This document shows positions 1 to 11,671 of a DNA stretch of 64,000 bases, one piece after another. The position numbers and the translations under genes are program-made. Numbering within the stretch: position 1 is the first letter of the stretch; every line of letters begins with the position of its first letter. Below the pieces are notes generated by a model. That model did no database searches and was not told the origin of the DNA. It worked only from the letters and a program-made list of their open reading frames with translations. Origin of the DNA: Perkinsus olseni (taxonomy: Eukaryota; Perkinsozoa; Perkinsida; Perkinsidae); assembly GCA_013115135.1 (NCBI GenBank), contig JABANP010000112.1, positions 62,001-126,000 of the forward strand, given 5' to 3'.

Positions 1-237
1 TGGCACACGATAGGCACGCAGACGCCAAGGTTAGGAGTTGAATCTGACAATTTATCCCCAGCCCCTAAAGATGAGTTTGAGCTTATTAGGAAGCAGAGGC
101 AGTTGCGGTACTATTGTAGTGGGTAGTCTCATAAGGATGAGCCTTCTTACGGTAGATATAAGATGACGATGTCCAAATGTGCTGTCACCGAGGAGAGAAG
201 TAGTGAGGAAGAAGAAGAGGCCTCTGATGATGAATGA
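1..237 (+). CDS. 3' end of an unidentified gene (partial)
   Basis: The first frame is open from the window edge and ends in an Asp/Glu/Ser-rich acidic tail with a TGA at 235-237. One in-frame TAG at 124-126 interrupts it. That stop could lie in a short unrecognised intron or mark a decayed copy. The part before it is polar and basic (KQRQLRYYC). The part after it contains SHKDEPSYGRYK and then EERSSEEEEEASDDE. No family is recognised, and a weak resemblance to a zinc-knuckle spacing is not enough to call a retroelement. It is equally possible that this is non-coding. Confidence 0.25.
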
Positions 238-708
238 TGGGGGTGTTTTGGTCATTAACAGTTTTTTCTCGAGTTACCATTTTACACCCAACTTGTTGTG
301 TTGCCGTTAGTTCGGGCTTGATTCGCCATCAACGATCGTGGGATAGAACTCGACATGTTAAGAAGTTCAGCAATACCCATTTACCGTAAATTCAGTACAA
401 TCCCGTTACGGAACTTGCGTGAGATAAAGCTTTTTATCCATCAGCATGCTTCCCTCCTATCCATACCGCTAGCCCTCATTATTTTACTATGAACACAACA
501 AGAAGTGATATTCCTCGGCATCCAAGAGGCTCAGGCACCACCGAAACTCTGCTGTGGACTGCTGTTGCATTACCCGTCAAGGCTGCTACAACACCAACGA
601 GGAGGCTGTTCGATTTAGTTACCGATGTGAAGACGGCGCTTAGCGAACTGCTTCTTAGTGAACTTGACGATCTGAAAAGACGATAACATGATTCCGATTG
701 TATGCCCC
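238..708. other. Intergenic, no supported gene
   Basis: This holds the 3' flank of the minus-strand uL22 gene. A 65-codon plus-strand reading frame (489-686) has no recognisable domain and no splice context. Nothing else is seen. Confidence 0.5.
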
Positions 709-1369
709 TTATGCCGCTGTTATTACCCTAGTGGACTCGGCAGGCTTCTCAACAGTCTCGTCATCCTGTTCGAAGATGAACTCGATGTTGGCAGGGGAGT
801 TCATGTAGGGTCCAATACGACCGTGGGCACGATAAGTACGACGACGACCCCTCTGAGCCTCGTTGACCTGGACGTGAGTGAGGGTCATGTTCTCGGCATC
901 AACACCCTTGTAGTCAGCATTGGCCTCAGCCTGACGGAGAAGGCCAAGGACGACCTTGCAAGACTTAGTGGGCCAGCGACCCTGAGTAGCCTTGAAGGCC
1001 TTAGCCTGGGCAGTACGGCCAACACCACCGCAGAACTTGCGGAAGGGCACGACCTGCTTGTGCTCCATCACGTCCTCAAGGTAACTGAAGAAAAAGCACT
1101 ACACATCCAACGTTACTTATGACCATAATGCAGATTCCTCTTACACTACCAACGTATCGATAATAGAGAGGAGAAGAACAGAATGAAGAGACTCAGCCAA
1201 GACGGCGACGAAGCCATTCCCGTCATTATTATTACGTCTGAGCAGCCTTGAGGCCCATACCCTTGATGGCCTGGCAGACCTCATAGGTGTTCTTGTAGTG
1301 AACGCGGATATCAGATCCACGAACACGGACAGCCTTGGCGGGGTTACGAGGTTCGTAAGTATAACGCAT
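709..1369 (-). CDS. RPL17: 60S ribosomal protein L17 (uL22)
   Basis: Component of the large cytosolic ribosomal subunit, lining the peptide exit tunnel. Two exons on the minus strand: 1369-1236 and 1084-709, separated by a 151-base GT-AG intron (phase 2). The spliced protein is about 169 residues, normal for eukaryotic uL22. The N-terminal exon reads MRYTYEPRNPAKAVRVRGSD, then IRVHYKNTYEVCQAIKGMGL, matching the family's RYS..P.NP.K..K.RGS..RVH.KNT.E..QAIKGM pattern. The second exon has the family block VPFRKFCGGVGRTAQAK, then TQGRWP, and the hallmark RRRTYRAHGRIGPYMNSP. The tail after this block is short and lacks the long Lys-rich extension of animal L17. The start follows the family N-terminus. 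Codon use is C/G-ending and stronger than in neighbouring genes, as expected for a highly expressed gene. Confidence 0.95.
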
Positions 1370-2311
1370 AGTTGTAGCAGAGCCTTAGCCACGGAGGAAG
1401 GTTGGGAAGGCAGCAGCACGGCCTTTAAAAACATCAGATCGATCACGCTACGTCAGTAGCGCGCGCCCGAAGCAGCGCGCCTGAAGCATGTTACACTTAA
1501 GAGGCTGAGCGTCTATGAGAGCATCTGGGCTGGTTCTGGTCCCTAGTGGGATATCGGCGGCTTTCATTGAGGAAAACTCCAGTGCCAAAGATGACCATGT
1601 TGATGGCTATGCCATGTTCTTATGAACCTCAGACTCTTTCGCAACTCGCTGATGAATGCTATTGCCACTACCCTTGTAACGGAGCGATGCAAGAATTGTA
1701 TCGATATGCCAGTAGGGGCGAGAGTGAGTGGTAGACGTCACTACTCCACCCTACCCGTCACCTCACAGCATGCAGCAGGAGTACCTAGCAACCGTATAGA
1801 ATGGAGTCCCATACAAATGACGATAAGCTGTAAGACCAAACCCTCTTGCGCCGAGAACTGATTTGCAATGGCATCTGAGCGTTCCCTGTGGCATCTAACG
1901 AGATAGGGCGATCGATTACGTTGTGATGAGTGTAGGATGCCCTATATCGCGAGATGTGTTCGACGGGGTATTCGCTGGTCTTGGGTCATTAGTCTTACTA
2001 CTGTCTCAGTGGTACCGGTTCGACTGGGTAGATGGTCCCTCCCTGAAGCCACTAGAGGGCAGACATGGCCTATGAAGGTATTGGTAGAATACATCTAGGT
2101 TCATATGCTAGGGGAACATCACTTACACGTGCTACGGCTCCCTCCTCAGTATCTATCCCCTGAGGTCTTGGGCGCATTGGAACGTCGAGGGTGGGGCGTT
2201 GTGGAAACGGAAGTGCCGCATGTGTCTTGACGTGAAGGACACTGTACGTTGGGAGGGGCTGATGCAGGACCAGCTGCAGCAGTCTATTGAAAAGCTCGTC
2301 TGCTATCTCAG
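1370..2311. other. No confidently supported gene; possible 5' exons of the next gene
   Basis: The stretch includes the 5' flank of uL22 with a GC-rich short inverted motif (cgcgcccgaagcagcgcgcc, 1459-1478). Around 2160-2310 a frame ending DQLQQSIEKLVCYLS looks weakly coding and may contribute upstream exons to the plus-strand gene at 2312-3227, for example with a GTACGT donor near 2243. I could not connect these exons with certainty. Confidence 0.35.
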
Positions 2312-3227
2312 TGCCCCCTGGGTGATCTTTGCCCCTCTGAGAGGGCTAGAGTACGGCGATCGGCGAATCGTAGCGCGAAGGCCAGGCCCCAGCGGACACC
2401 TTCGATAGTGCCGTCGAGGGTAGGTCTACTATTGTGTGGAATGCGCAAGATACGACACACGGTCTAGAACAGTGCTGTTGTAGGAACGACAGACACCGCA
2501 GCCGTCTCCGCCTCCTTCTCGTGGAGGTAATTCGTCCAGCAGGGGGAGTGATGGGAATGTTGGTCACTCAGTACATGATGATGTTCCAGAGGTGAGCAGG
2601 CAAGCATTGGGGTGTATGATGGCGTGGGTGATAGGACGGGAGAGACGATAGTGATGGTAATGGTCATATCCTGCAGTCTGAGGATGGCGGGCCCAGCGAG
2701 CCTGAGAGAATGCTACGTAGACAGCTGCATCATGTGGTAGGCAGTTTGGCAGTGATGACGACTGAGTTGGAGTATACCTGATAGGATTCTATGCCCAATG
2801 CTGGTGGTGGCGAGGGGCTAGGAGAAACAGCAGCACAGGCCACCACAGCAACAGCAGTGGTACAGAGTACCACTCACGTGGAGGGGGAAGAGCAGTCGTC
2901 AACGTCGGCTACCCTACGACGACAGCTCCATCATCTAGTAAGGTCGTCATCATAGAAATGTATGATAGCATAGATCGTGTTCAGGAGTCTATGCCCAATG
3001 ATGGTGACGAGGGGCTAGGAGAAACACGACCACATACAGCAGCTGCAGCAGCAGCAACAGCAGCAGCAGCCGCAGCGGCAGTAGTAGAGAATACTGACAA
3101 CCAGGAGTTGGACGAGCAGCCGTCCACATCGCCTGCGCTACGGCGACAGCTTCATCATTTGGTAAGGTATTCGTGGTGAGAGTATGATATCGTAATTGAT
3201 ATTCAGGAGTCCATGCCACCAACCTAA
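2312..3227 (+). CDS. Low-complexity protein with tandemly duplicated exons
   Basis: Six exons fit in phase 0: 2312-2419, 2484-2591, 2677-2736, 2785-2937, 2985-3161 and 3207-3227 (TAA). The first two encode Arg/Pro/Ser-rich sequence (SANRSAKARPQRTPSIVPSR, then QTPQPSPPPSRGG). The next three are duplicates of one module. Each ends in a conserved LRRQLHH(L/V) directly before a GTAAGG or GTAGGC donor, and two start D/E-SMPN, then GEGLGET or DEGLGET. The 2985 copy has expanded a poly-Ala tract inside the module. The last exon is a stub (ESMPPT-stop) that begins like another module copy. The start codon is not located; exons may lie upstream. No known domain is recognised and the function is unknown. 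Its position just before the multi-span gene array could mean a link, but no sequence similarity supports one. Confidence 0.5.
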
Positions 3228-3451
3228 GGAAAGTACCTGTGTCGATGTGAAGGCACACCCCTCTGTAGTCATTATCCATGAGGCTTTCTGCCCGTCTACT
3301 TTCATGTCTTTTACTCGACGGTGTTCCGTAACATGCCTGTTGTGTTCGTCAGTGATACCCCATTGGCTGCGGCATTGTCGGTATTCCACATCTTGGGAAA
3401 CGCTCATCTCAGTCTCTCCCTTGACAGGGTTCATCTGACTTCTTGTCGATT

Positions 3452-6228
3452 ATGACAAGTCCAACGACAGACATCTCTCCTAAGGGTCCTGCGGGTGGTA
3501 AGTAAACGAAGATATAGCGTTTTTGCCCCTGTCAGGGTCTAGGCTGGCTCAGGAATATCCCCTGAGCTTTGCTCTTATCCTCAGTTCCCAACAACCGCAG
3601 GGTAAGCCTGTCTGAGAGCAACAGCACGGGGGCAGCCGCAGCGGCAGCACCTAATCATATGAGCTGGGTTAACCAACATCATTATCATGTAGTTGTTGAT
3701 GGTGGGTCGACGAGTGGGCATGTGGTGTTCTCAGAGGGCAAGCAAGTCATCAGCAGTCAGCGCGCCTCTGTATGAGAGTAAGGCAGCCGCCTTCACATCA
3801 CACGTTGTTCCTGAGGGCTCCGGTGATCATCGAAGAGGACCATCGCATCTGGGAGAGCCTAGCGCAGTGGCAACGTATAAAGACTACACCTATTGGATAA
3901 AGATAGTGTAACAGCCGCAACCACTGCCACAACAACGCCCTCACCGTGAGACACGTGGAAGCAGGTTCTCCCTTTGGTGTGGCCCAGCTGTTCCTCGAGG
4001 CTGGTATGAGGGCAGCATTCATGATAGAAGCGTCAGTATATGGTAACATGGCCTATCTAGCGCACTTCATAATGTAATAACAGCAATACTTACTCCTATT
4101 CGAAACACGACTCGACTCCTCATCAGATTTGCCGTAGAGGTACCCATATCTTTGTTAATGGCCCCTATGGTATATCGATGGTTCGAGCTTCACACCCAGG
4201 CCAAGTTCCTTAGCTCACTCGGTGCTCTATCGACCGTCCTCTATGTGTAATACATCATAACCAGTCGCTCGAGGGCTATAGCACTTCTGCAGTGATAAGT
4301 TCTGGTGGACTTAGAAATAGAGTCTTACTATTCACCGACCCATAGGCGAATAATGCATGTCTTGTCGTCATCAGTTACCAGCTAGCCTATGCTGTCAATT
4401 ACCCAGAGAATACAGTAGATAACTCGCCGATGTATGTAGCGGCAGCAGTACTCCTTGGTATGCTCTATCCCTTGGTGGAGATCACAAACTACGCTATCAT
4501 TGGACGCTGTGGGTAGGAGTAACTGCGGTGTAATCGCGGTAGTGCTCACTTATCGTTCAAGATACTTCAAGTGTCGTGACCCCACACGCCCGACAAACCC
4601 TCTAGACATAGCACCATTGCCAGAGGATGGGCATCATCATCATCCTAATAATAGGCATCATGGGTTACTAGGGGAAACACTGAGCTTGGTTGGGGGTATT
4701 GCGGCGGCTGACCCGGTACAAACGACATGGCATAATGATATCGAGTTCAAGAGGGCACTCGGCAAGGTTTTATCAAAGTGACGTTGCCACATCAATCCTT
4801 GTACCTTCAGCCCTCCCTGTTCAGGTTCTTCGGGGTTTACTTCGCCCTTTTCGCAGTATCAGGAGTTATCATCTGGGCAACTGGTGCAATATTATTGCGC
4901 AATATATCAGTCAGCAGTACACTCGATGAGTACTATAAAGGGCATACGCCCTTTAGGAGCAGCTGCTGTTGCCTTGTCTTGTTGTCAGTCGGAGGTCCGC
5001 CTTTTTCTGGCTTCTGGCTCTCTTCCCCTTGGCTGGTATGTTCATATTCCATATGGTACCACCGTGCCCAAGAAGTGATGTCATACCAGGTACCATTACC
5101 CCACCCACCAGCATGGTGATCACTAGTAGTAGTGTATAATACTCTCATACCATCTCAGGCACGCCTCCACCTGTCACATCGCCACTCAATAGTGTAGCAT
5201 TCGTTGTAAAGCATAAGACATTCTTGATCATCATGCCCCTCATCGTTGTTGGAGGGATGGTAGTCTCTCATCAGTAATCACCCTCACATGATGCCCTATC
5301 CGCTGTAGGTTGACGCATACTTCTACGGCGAATTCACCCTCTTCGTGGCCACCCCTTACCTCGGACAGCGTGCTATACCATTTCTCATCGGTTGTTTATT
5401 CTTCACCCAGGGGCTAGCTTCCTGGGCATATGGCATGCTTGTGTACAAAGGACATCTGAGACGTCGGATGGTACTCCTTGCTGTGGCTGCTGTGTTCGGC
5501 ATAAGCATAATGGCCTATTTTCCTTCAGACTATCCTTATCGGGGCTGCCGCTCTTTCCAGCTTCTTCGTCTTTCGGATACTGCTTTTTTACACTAATCGA
5601 GGTATAATTGAGAATTTCAGACAGGTACTGCTCCTGTGACACTCCTAACACGACACTATCATCATCATCGTCAATTGTCAGGACCCTAGCAGTCCCGATA
5701 AGTGGAGGAAGAATCAAGACCCGACGCCGTGGGAATTCACTATGGTATTCGCCTTGACGATACTCCTAGCCATGGGCCGGGCTGCTTACGACTCTCAAAT
5801 ACCCGCTGTCTTGTACCATCATTACCAGTTGACCGAGTAATCAGGAGCCTCGTCGGGCGGAGATTGTGGGGACTATCGTGTCCACTGTGATGATGATGAT
5901 CAGGTTTCATGTTATAGCTGTAGGCAACTACAAAGCATACAGGAGCGTGGGTTCTTCGTTCATCAATGCCCTCGATCTCTGGGCTCTCGACAAAGTTAAG
6001 GGTATTTACTCGGACGAGAGGACCTTCCCGACAACTTCTGTCGTTTTGTTGGTAGTATTCGTCGTCTACTACGTTGTGCCTTGTCGCATACCACTTGCAG
6101 ATTGTTGTAGTGGCGACATACCTTCCCTTGGGGTTCCTTTGCCTGAGGAGTTCCCTCCTATCAAGAACAGCTCAACGTCTATAGTGACAGGAATCCGTTC
6201 GCAGAGTCATCTATTGCATAGAGGCTGA
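3452..6228 (+). CDS. Multi-span membrane protein, tandem copy A
   Basis: Fourteen exons close in phase: 3452-3497, 3585-3688, 3735-3907, 3951-4073, 4127-4246, 4375-4512, 4562-4766, 4811-4929, 4989-5089, 5159-5259, 5309-5470, 5529-5624, 5682-5836 and 5904-6228, giving about 655 residues. A soluble Ser/Ala/His-rich N-terminus of about 100 residues ends in the family motif TYKDYTYWIKIV. Hydrophobic segments follow with shared landmarks: an LFLEAG-type helix, RWFELHTQAKFL, the loop CRDPTR, RFFGVYF, PPCPRSDVIPGT, a V-D-A-Y exon and a final exon with FHV...YKAYRS. Roughly eight membrane segments are likely, but this was judged by eye. Copies B and C downstream share the exon plan. No known transporter or channel signature is recognised. 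It is probably a lineage-specific membrane protein; the function is unknown. Confidence 0.8.
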
Positions 6229-6636
6229 TGCGAGATGGTCACCAGTTGAAGGTGGTGTCCTGCATTTACAGCCTCCATCGGCTGCATCATGCCGCCTGTC
6301 GTGTGTAACATGGGGTACCATAACGTAATACGTGGGTAAGACATGCGTGTTACACGTGTTACATACGTGTTACATAGCTGTAACGTGGGTAAGACTACTA
6401 GTCAGCTATAACCGGTCCTTGTATTATAATCGAGAGAGTATCTCAAAAAGATCTTCTATAGTATTCATGTTAAGATTGTCGTCAAAGCTGTTGGTTTGGT
6501 CATGAGCTTTCGCTCTATCATCTACCGTCTACTACTATGCCCACCTTTCTCTGTGGAGTGAAGTAAGTCCAGTAAGTAGTTGTGTTCGGATCATCACATA
6601 GGGCATCATCATTATCGAGTCGGGTTACCTCTCATC
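6229..6636. other. Intergenic spacer with short repeats
   Basis: Spacer between tandem copies A and B. Around 6302-6396 the words gtgttaca and acgtgggtaagac recur several times, making a small imperfect repeat cluster. No gene is seen. Confidence 0.5.
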
Positions 6637-9600
6637 ATGCCACCATCACAACACCCTCGCCCAACATCACAGTCTTCTTCTACCGAGGTTAGTAACACCA
6701 TCGCTACAACATCGTTGGACCCAGTCTCCACAGGTTTTACACCGAAGACGGGGCGCCGTTCGGCAGCACCAGCAGCAGCAGAGCAGGAGGGATCTCTCGA
6801 CGGTTAGCGACCATCCAGCAGCAGAGCCGCCTTCTGCTGGCCTGTACACCAATCAACGACGGTCATCGGGGGGTCATAGGAACTCCCTTGACAGAACATC
6901 ATCTTCGGCTAGGATTGGCGAGTACGAAGACGCAACATATTGGGTGAAGCTAGTGTAAGTGGCAGGGCCAGTTAGTACCACCAGTTGGGTGTATCCTTCC
7001 AATGCACTGCTGACAAACTACCTTTAGACAGCCAGACGGCTGCATCAAGGCCAGGTCATCATCATCATGACATCAGACACGAGAACGTAGGCCTCCAACC
7101 TTAAAAGCAACCGCCGATCATAGTGTCGATGATGATGAGGCTACTCCGCCATGTGATTTCTCATTCTGCTGTGTCGTCGAGAGTCTCGCCACACGATCCA
7201 TAGGCGGCCACCGCAAGCGGGCTGGTAATGTCATCCAACTTCTTGGATGGATCATCTCCACAAAGATGCCACGACTCTGCACACTGCGGAGATTCCGCTT
7301 GACAAGTGACGCTTACTTGAACCTGTCGGCCGTGCGATTTCGTGACACCATGCCGCGTCATAGTGGTGGACGGCGTTTCCTTGCGGGCGGCTGCCACCCA
7401 TCCAAGGATGCAGGCAGAAGATAATCTATTCTCTGACCTGGATGAACTGATACCATATATCGACATGAACCGTGGTTGTAGTGTTCCTCCGAGGTTGATT
7501 GTGACAGGTTGTTCATCGGGGCGGCCAAGCTGTTCATAGAAGCATCTTTGCGTGCTTCGCAGTTCCTAGAAGTGGCAGTCATAGGGAGATTCTCCTACAC
7601 TGGCCGTCTCATAATGTGAGTGGAGTTCTAGGCTTCTGCATGTTCTCGGATCATCACTGTGCGCTACTCTCCTCGGCGTTGCTGTGGATTTGCGGTACGG
7701 CATCGCGTAGCGGTCAGTGGCACCACATTTATTTACTTTGGCTTTCGGAGAGGTCGTCGACTGCCTCGTCAGGAATGGCTACATAATACCACTCACTTCC
7801 TCATCGGTCCCACGGCAGCAATTCTTCACGATTCTTCTCCGTGGTCTCCGCTATTGTCCATTTAACCCTTCCCTCTGCTGTTAGGGTCTGCTGCCTTCAG
7901 GTACGGAGCGGAGATCCTGACCTACTACTTTATTCCGATATTATACAGATGGTTCGAAGTGCACTCCCAGGCTAAGTACCTGTTATTCATCGGAGGCTTC
8001 GGGACAGTGACCTACGTGTAAGTGAAACTTGGGCAGGTCATCGGAGTATTTTGGAATCATGAAACCACTGAGCGTGCTGGTCGTTCTCGAAACCGTAGCA
8101 TCAACATGTATATCGTACACGAGCCTTTCATTAACTTTGCCATGCTTGTTTTGTTCAATATCATCAGGTACTACATGACGGACAGCTATGGGCCTCCTGC
8201 TTGGGGTCCAGGAGGTATCGCCTGTTACATTATAGCATTGACGATGGTTGGTGTCATATATCCACTATCATCAATAGGGGCCATAGCCCTTGTTGGAAGA
8301 TCTGCGTAGGAATGTGTCACCCACCACCACCATGCCATTCTATACACACACAGTCGTGATAGATACTATAGGGTGCATGACCCGACTACCAAGGCAGACG
8401 GTATTTTACGTCGTCCGAGTATTCTTACGTCAGAAGGAGGTCAGAGGATGAACGATAGTGAAAATCCTTTGGGACGTAACCTAGCAAGGTAGTAGTATCA
8501 TCCCAGTAGCACAGTCCATCAACGGAGCCATGGCCAGGTTCTACGGTATTTATTTTGGTTCTTATGCCGGTGCGGGCGTATTGCTCATCATCCTCGGCCT
8601 ATTATTACTACAGTTGCCTAAGCAGCTCGACCTTGGGGAGTAATGCTCCGCCTCAACCCGAACTCAAGGGGCAGCCATCTTGGCCTTCGTCCAGATATAA
8701 AGGCTTAGCGTTCTGGTCACTCGGTATGGTGAGCTTGGTAGGAACATTTTTATATCTGGGAATACCTCCCTGTCCGCGTAGCGACGTCATACCAGGTACT
8801 ACTATTAGTAGTTAGTACTAATCATCCCCTCGACTTCCCACCTCCCGGTCGCTTCTCAGGTAGTCCTGTCCCCTGCGTGTCCCCATGGCGGACGTTCATC
8901 TTTCCAATCGCCCATCGTCGGTTTAGAGTCTATGCTCTATTGCTCGTCGTATGTGGGATGGTAGGTGCCCTCCTCTTCTTGCTGTGCTTCAGTTCACTTT
9001 CTCATATCAGGTTGAAGCATACGGTTATGTTGACTTCGTCATGTATATCTCAACTCCGCGTATAGGTCCTAGAGCCTCTAGTCTGGTAACTGGATTTGCC
9101 CTCTTTATTGATGGCCTCGTAGCATTCATGTATGGTTGGCTTGTCTATCGGGGCTTTTGCAGCCTCAGAACGGTGAGCAGCACCAGCATGATCTCGTGGG
9201 GGAGTGCCGTTGTGTGTGTTTCACTGATGTAGGTAGTCCTCCTCGGAGCCATTGCTCTGGTATTAGCTATGGCCTATTGTGCAGCATTATCAGCTGCTGT
9301 GATGGTGTATAGTGGAGAAGGAGGAGGCAAGAGCTCCTCCTCCTCCATTCTGGGCCTGAACTATACTAGGGTGCGTCCTCCTGTATATCCCGATATCCCT
9401 ATCGTTGTGATGATGACCACCATCAGGTGCCAGATGGCCCGGAGAGGTGGATTGAGATAGATGATGTGGAAGTGTATGACTACTTCGTCGTTGCTTTGTG
9501 TATCATCCTAGTCGCTCTCGGGTTATTACCCTACAAGGCACACCTATCATCCGTTACCCAACAGATTTATCAGCCTACACCGTAATAATAGTAATCATTC

Positions 9601-9932
9601 CACGCTTAGTGATGATTATCAATCCTTACTCCTGGCTCACCACACTCAGGTATCATCTGCAAGTATCTGCTCATCTCAAGGGTCTACGTAGTCTTGGCTT
9701 CATGGTACAGATGGGAGTTGATAATTTGATATCATCGTATTATGGTATATCCCAGACCTCCAATTTTATTGCGGCCCTTGTTATACTGGTAATCATCATC
9801 GTCATAATACACCTTGCTGCTGCTGCCAAGAATCATCTCATCCCACTGTACTCAAGTAGGTTCTATCAATCCTTACCTACCTACCACTCGGCGTCAGCTG
9901 GATTCGTGACTCACGTAGTCGTCAGAGGGTAG
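6637..9932 (+). CDS. Multi-span membrane protein, tandem copy B
   Basis: Thirteen exons close in phase: 6637-6687, 6734-6954, 7508-7615, 7901-8017, 8168-8305, 8372-8488, 8538-8639, 8695-8795, 8860-8960, 9011-9172, 9233-9370, 9427-9581 and 9650-9932, about 597 residues. Exon lengths match copy A or C at many positions (108, 117, 138, 102, 101, 101, 162 and 155 bases). The N-terminus is Ser/Gln-rich and ends EYEDATYWVKLV. Later landmarks are RWFEVHSQAKYLLFIGG, MARFYGIYFGSYAGAG, IPPCPRSDVIPGT, ALLLVVCGM and YHLQVSAHLKGLRSLGF. The intron at 6955-7507 is unusually long (553 bases) for this window. All membrane segments are uninterrupted, so this copy looks functional. Its function is unknown, as for copy A. 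Confidence 0.8.
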
Positions 9933-10641
9933 AAGGATGGAGAGTCTCAGCCCCGACTCTAACGCATGATACTCAATGAACGCAATCATCATCATCATCA
10001 TTATCATCATCATTATCAGCAGCAGCAGCAGCAGCAGCTCATTTTTGACCCGTGGCAACTGGAGGTTATCGTCATCATCATCCACTCGCAAGAAGATATC
10101 ATGAACGCTTTTGGTATCATTGCTACTACTGCCTCCTTATTTCGTGTTTTCCACCGATTATCGAGTTTCATCATAATCATCACGTTGCAATGTTTGGTTA
10201 CCAGATGATATAACTACCTCCTGCTGCTGCGCTTGCTCCTCCTTCGAATGCCACAGCTGCTGCCTGGTGCTGCTGCTGCTGCCTGGTGCTGCTGTTACCC
10301 ATTGATGGCTGGTGCTCAGGGCCTTTTTGTTACATGGATGATCTCGCTCCATCCGCCACGACTGCTCATCTGAGTAATAATAATCATCATGAGTATGATG
10401 GTGATGAGGAGAAGCATAATTCCTCGGCCTCTGACGACGATCCTGAAGGTCATCACCATATCAGTCTGTATCAATTCCATTATCAATCTTAGACATTACA
10501 TCGCAGCCCTTGCCTCAAGGGTTGATCAACAGTAGAAGGGCCACCGTATCAGGAGCTGTACCGAGTGTGCTCCGAGGAGGAAGGGAGTACCATACTCAGG
10601 CATCAGTGAGTGACTAATATAACAATGATGTTAAAAACGGA
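9933..10641. other. Spacer rich in CAT/CAG repeats; possible 5' exons of copy C
   Basis: It contains microsatellites near 9985-10038 and 10260-10300. Two His/Asn/Ser-rich open frames (9966-10208 and 10286-10492) could be upstream exons of copy C, whose paralogue A has an extra short first exon. No donor/acceptor pair convinced me. Confidence 0.4.
9985..10038. repeat. (CAT)n followed by (CAG)n microsatellite
   Basis: An imperfect run of CAT triplets is followed by about seven CAG triplets. It is typical of the trinucleotide-rich character of this window. Confidence 0.85.
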
Positions 10642-11640
10642 ATGATTCTTCATCAGGGACCTAGACTGGGGCGGTCTGTGTCTATAAATGACGCGCTCGA
10701 TCACCACCACCATCACGGCGGCGGCGGCGTTTCTCGGACCCACACAAGCTCCAGCGTGTCCTTGTATCAGTCACGACGTCGGAGTAGCCAAGGCATCTTC
10801 AATACCAACAACCCCACTGATCGTCAATGGCGGTTTACATCATCAAGTTCCATCTTGACCATTGAGTCCAAGTCGAGAGCGATATCGTCAGTCTCAACAA
10901 CTCAGGCAACCATGAGCACTTATAAAGATTCCTCCTACTGGCTCAAGACCGTGTAAGTATGGTGCCCTCTCTGCTACCCCTCCACATCTGTTGTCAGCTT
11001 CGCTCTAGCTGTTGCCAAGGCCTTTGTCGAGGCTGGTCTACGGTCAGCGTATGTCAATGAAGTCTCTGCCTTTGGCGGATCGGCCTTCTTTCGAGGATTT
11101 TTAATGTAATCATAAACTCAGTCGTGACCAAGGGAGCGTCGTCTCGGAATCCTCTGGCCGTTCACAGCGATTCTTGGCTTTTGCACTTGTTATGCTTGTA
11201 GGTTAATAATAGAGGTAGTAGTCTGTTGGATGTGCCCCATGGTACACCGATGGTTCGAGCTTCATACTGCGGTCAAGTACTTATTATTCATCGGTGGTAT
11301 TGGAGCCGCCGTCCACGTGTAACCTATCCTCTTACACGTTTCCTATCATCATTCTCGCAGATACTACCTAGTCCTTGGTACCGCCTTATCATCGTTTTCT
11401 AGAGTCGGCTATATATCCGCTTGTGTGACAGCAGCATTGCTCTACCCTCTCGACTCTGTAGCAAGTTATGTCATAATTGGGCGATCTGCGTAGGTGGTGG
11501 ACATCATCATCATCACCCGCCTACAGGTGTCTCATCTGTTGTAGCTACTTCTGTTGCCGGGATCCTACTAGAACTGGTGCGTCGGAGGAGACCCTTGCCC
11601 GGAGCAACTTCCGTGAGATGCTGTCGAAGAACCTGTCATG

Positions 11641-11671
<31 letters not shown>

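Noticed and set aside
1..237. Retrotransposon gag zinc knuckle
   Set aside because: The Cys and His spacing does not fit CX2CX4HX4C, and no protease or polymerase follows.
489..686. 65-codon plus-strand frame
   Set aside because: No domain, paralogue or splice context; length is not significant.
688..1122. Long plus-strand open frame opposite uL22
   Set aside because: It is the antisense shadow of the ribosomal protein exon, a common effect of its strong codon bias.
7161..7582. Open frames on both strands inside copy B
   Set aside because: They lie in the long intron between exons fixed by paralogy (6954 and 7508).
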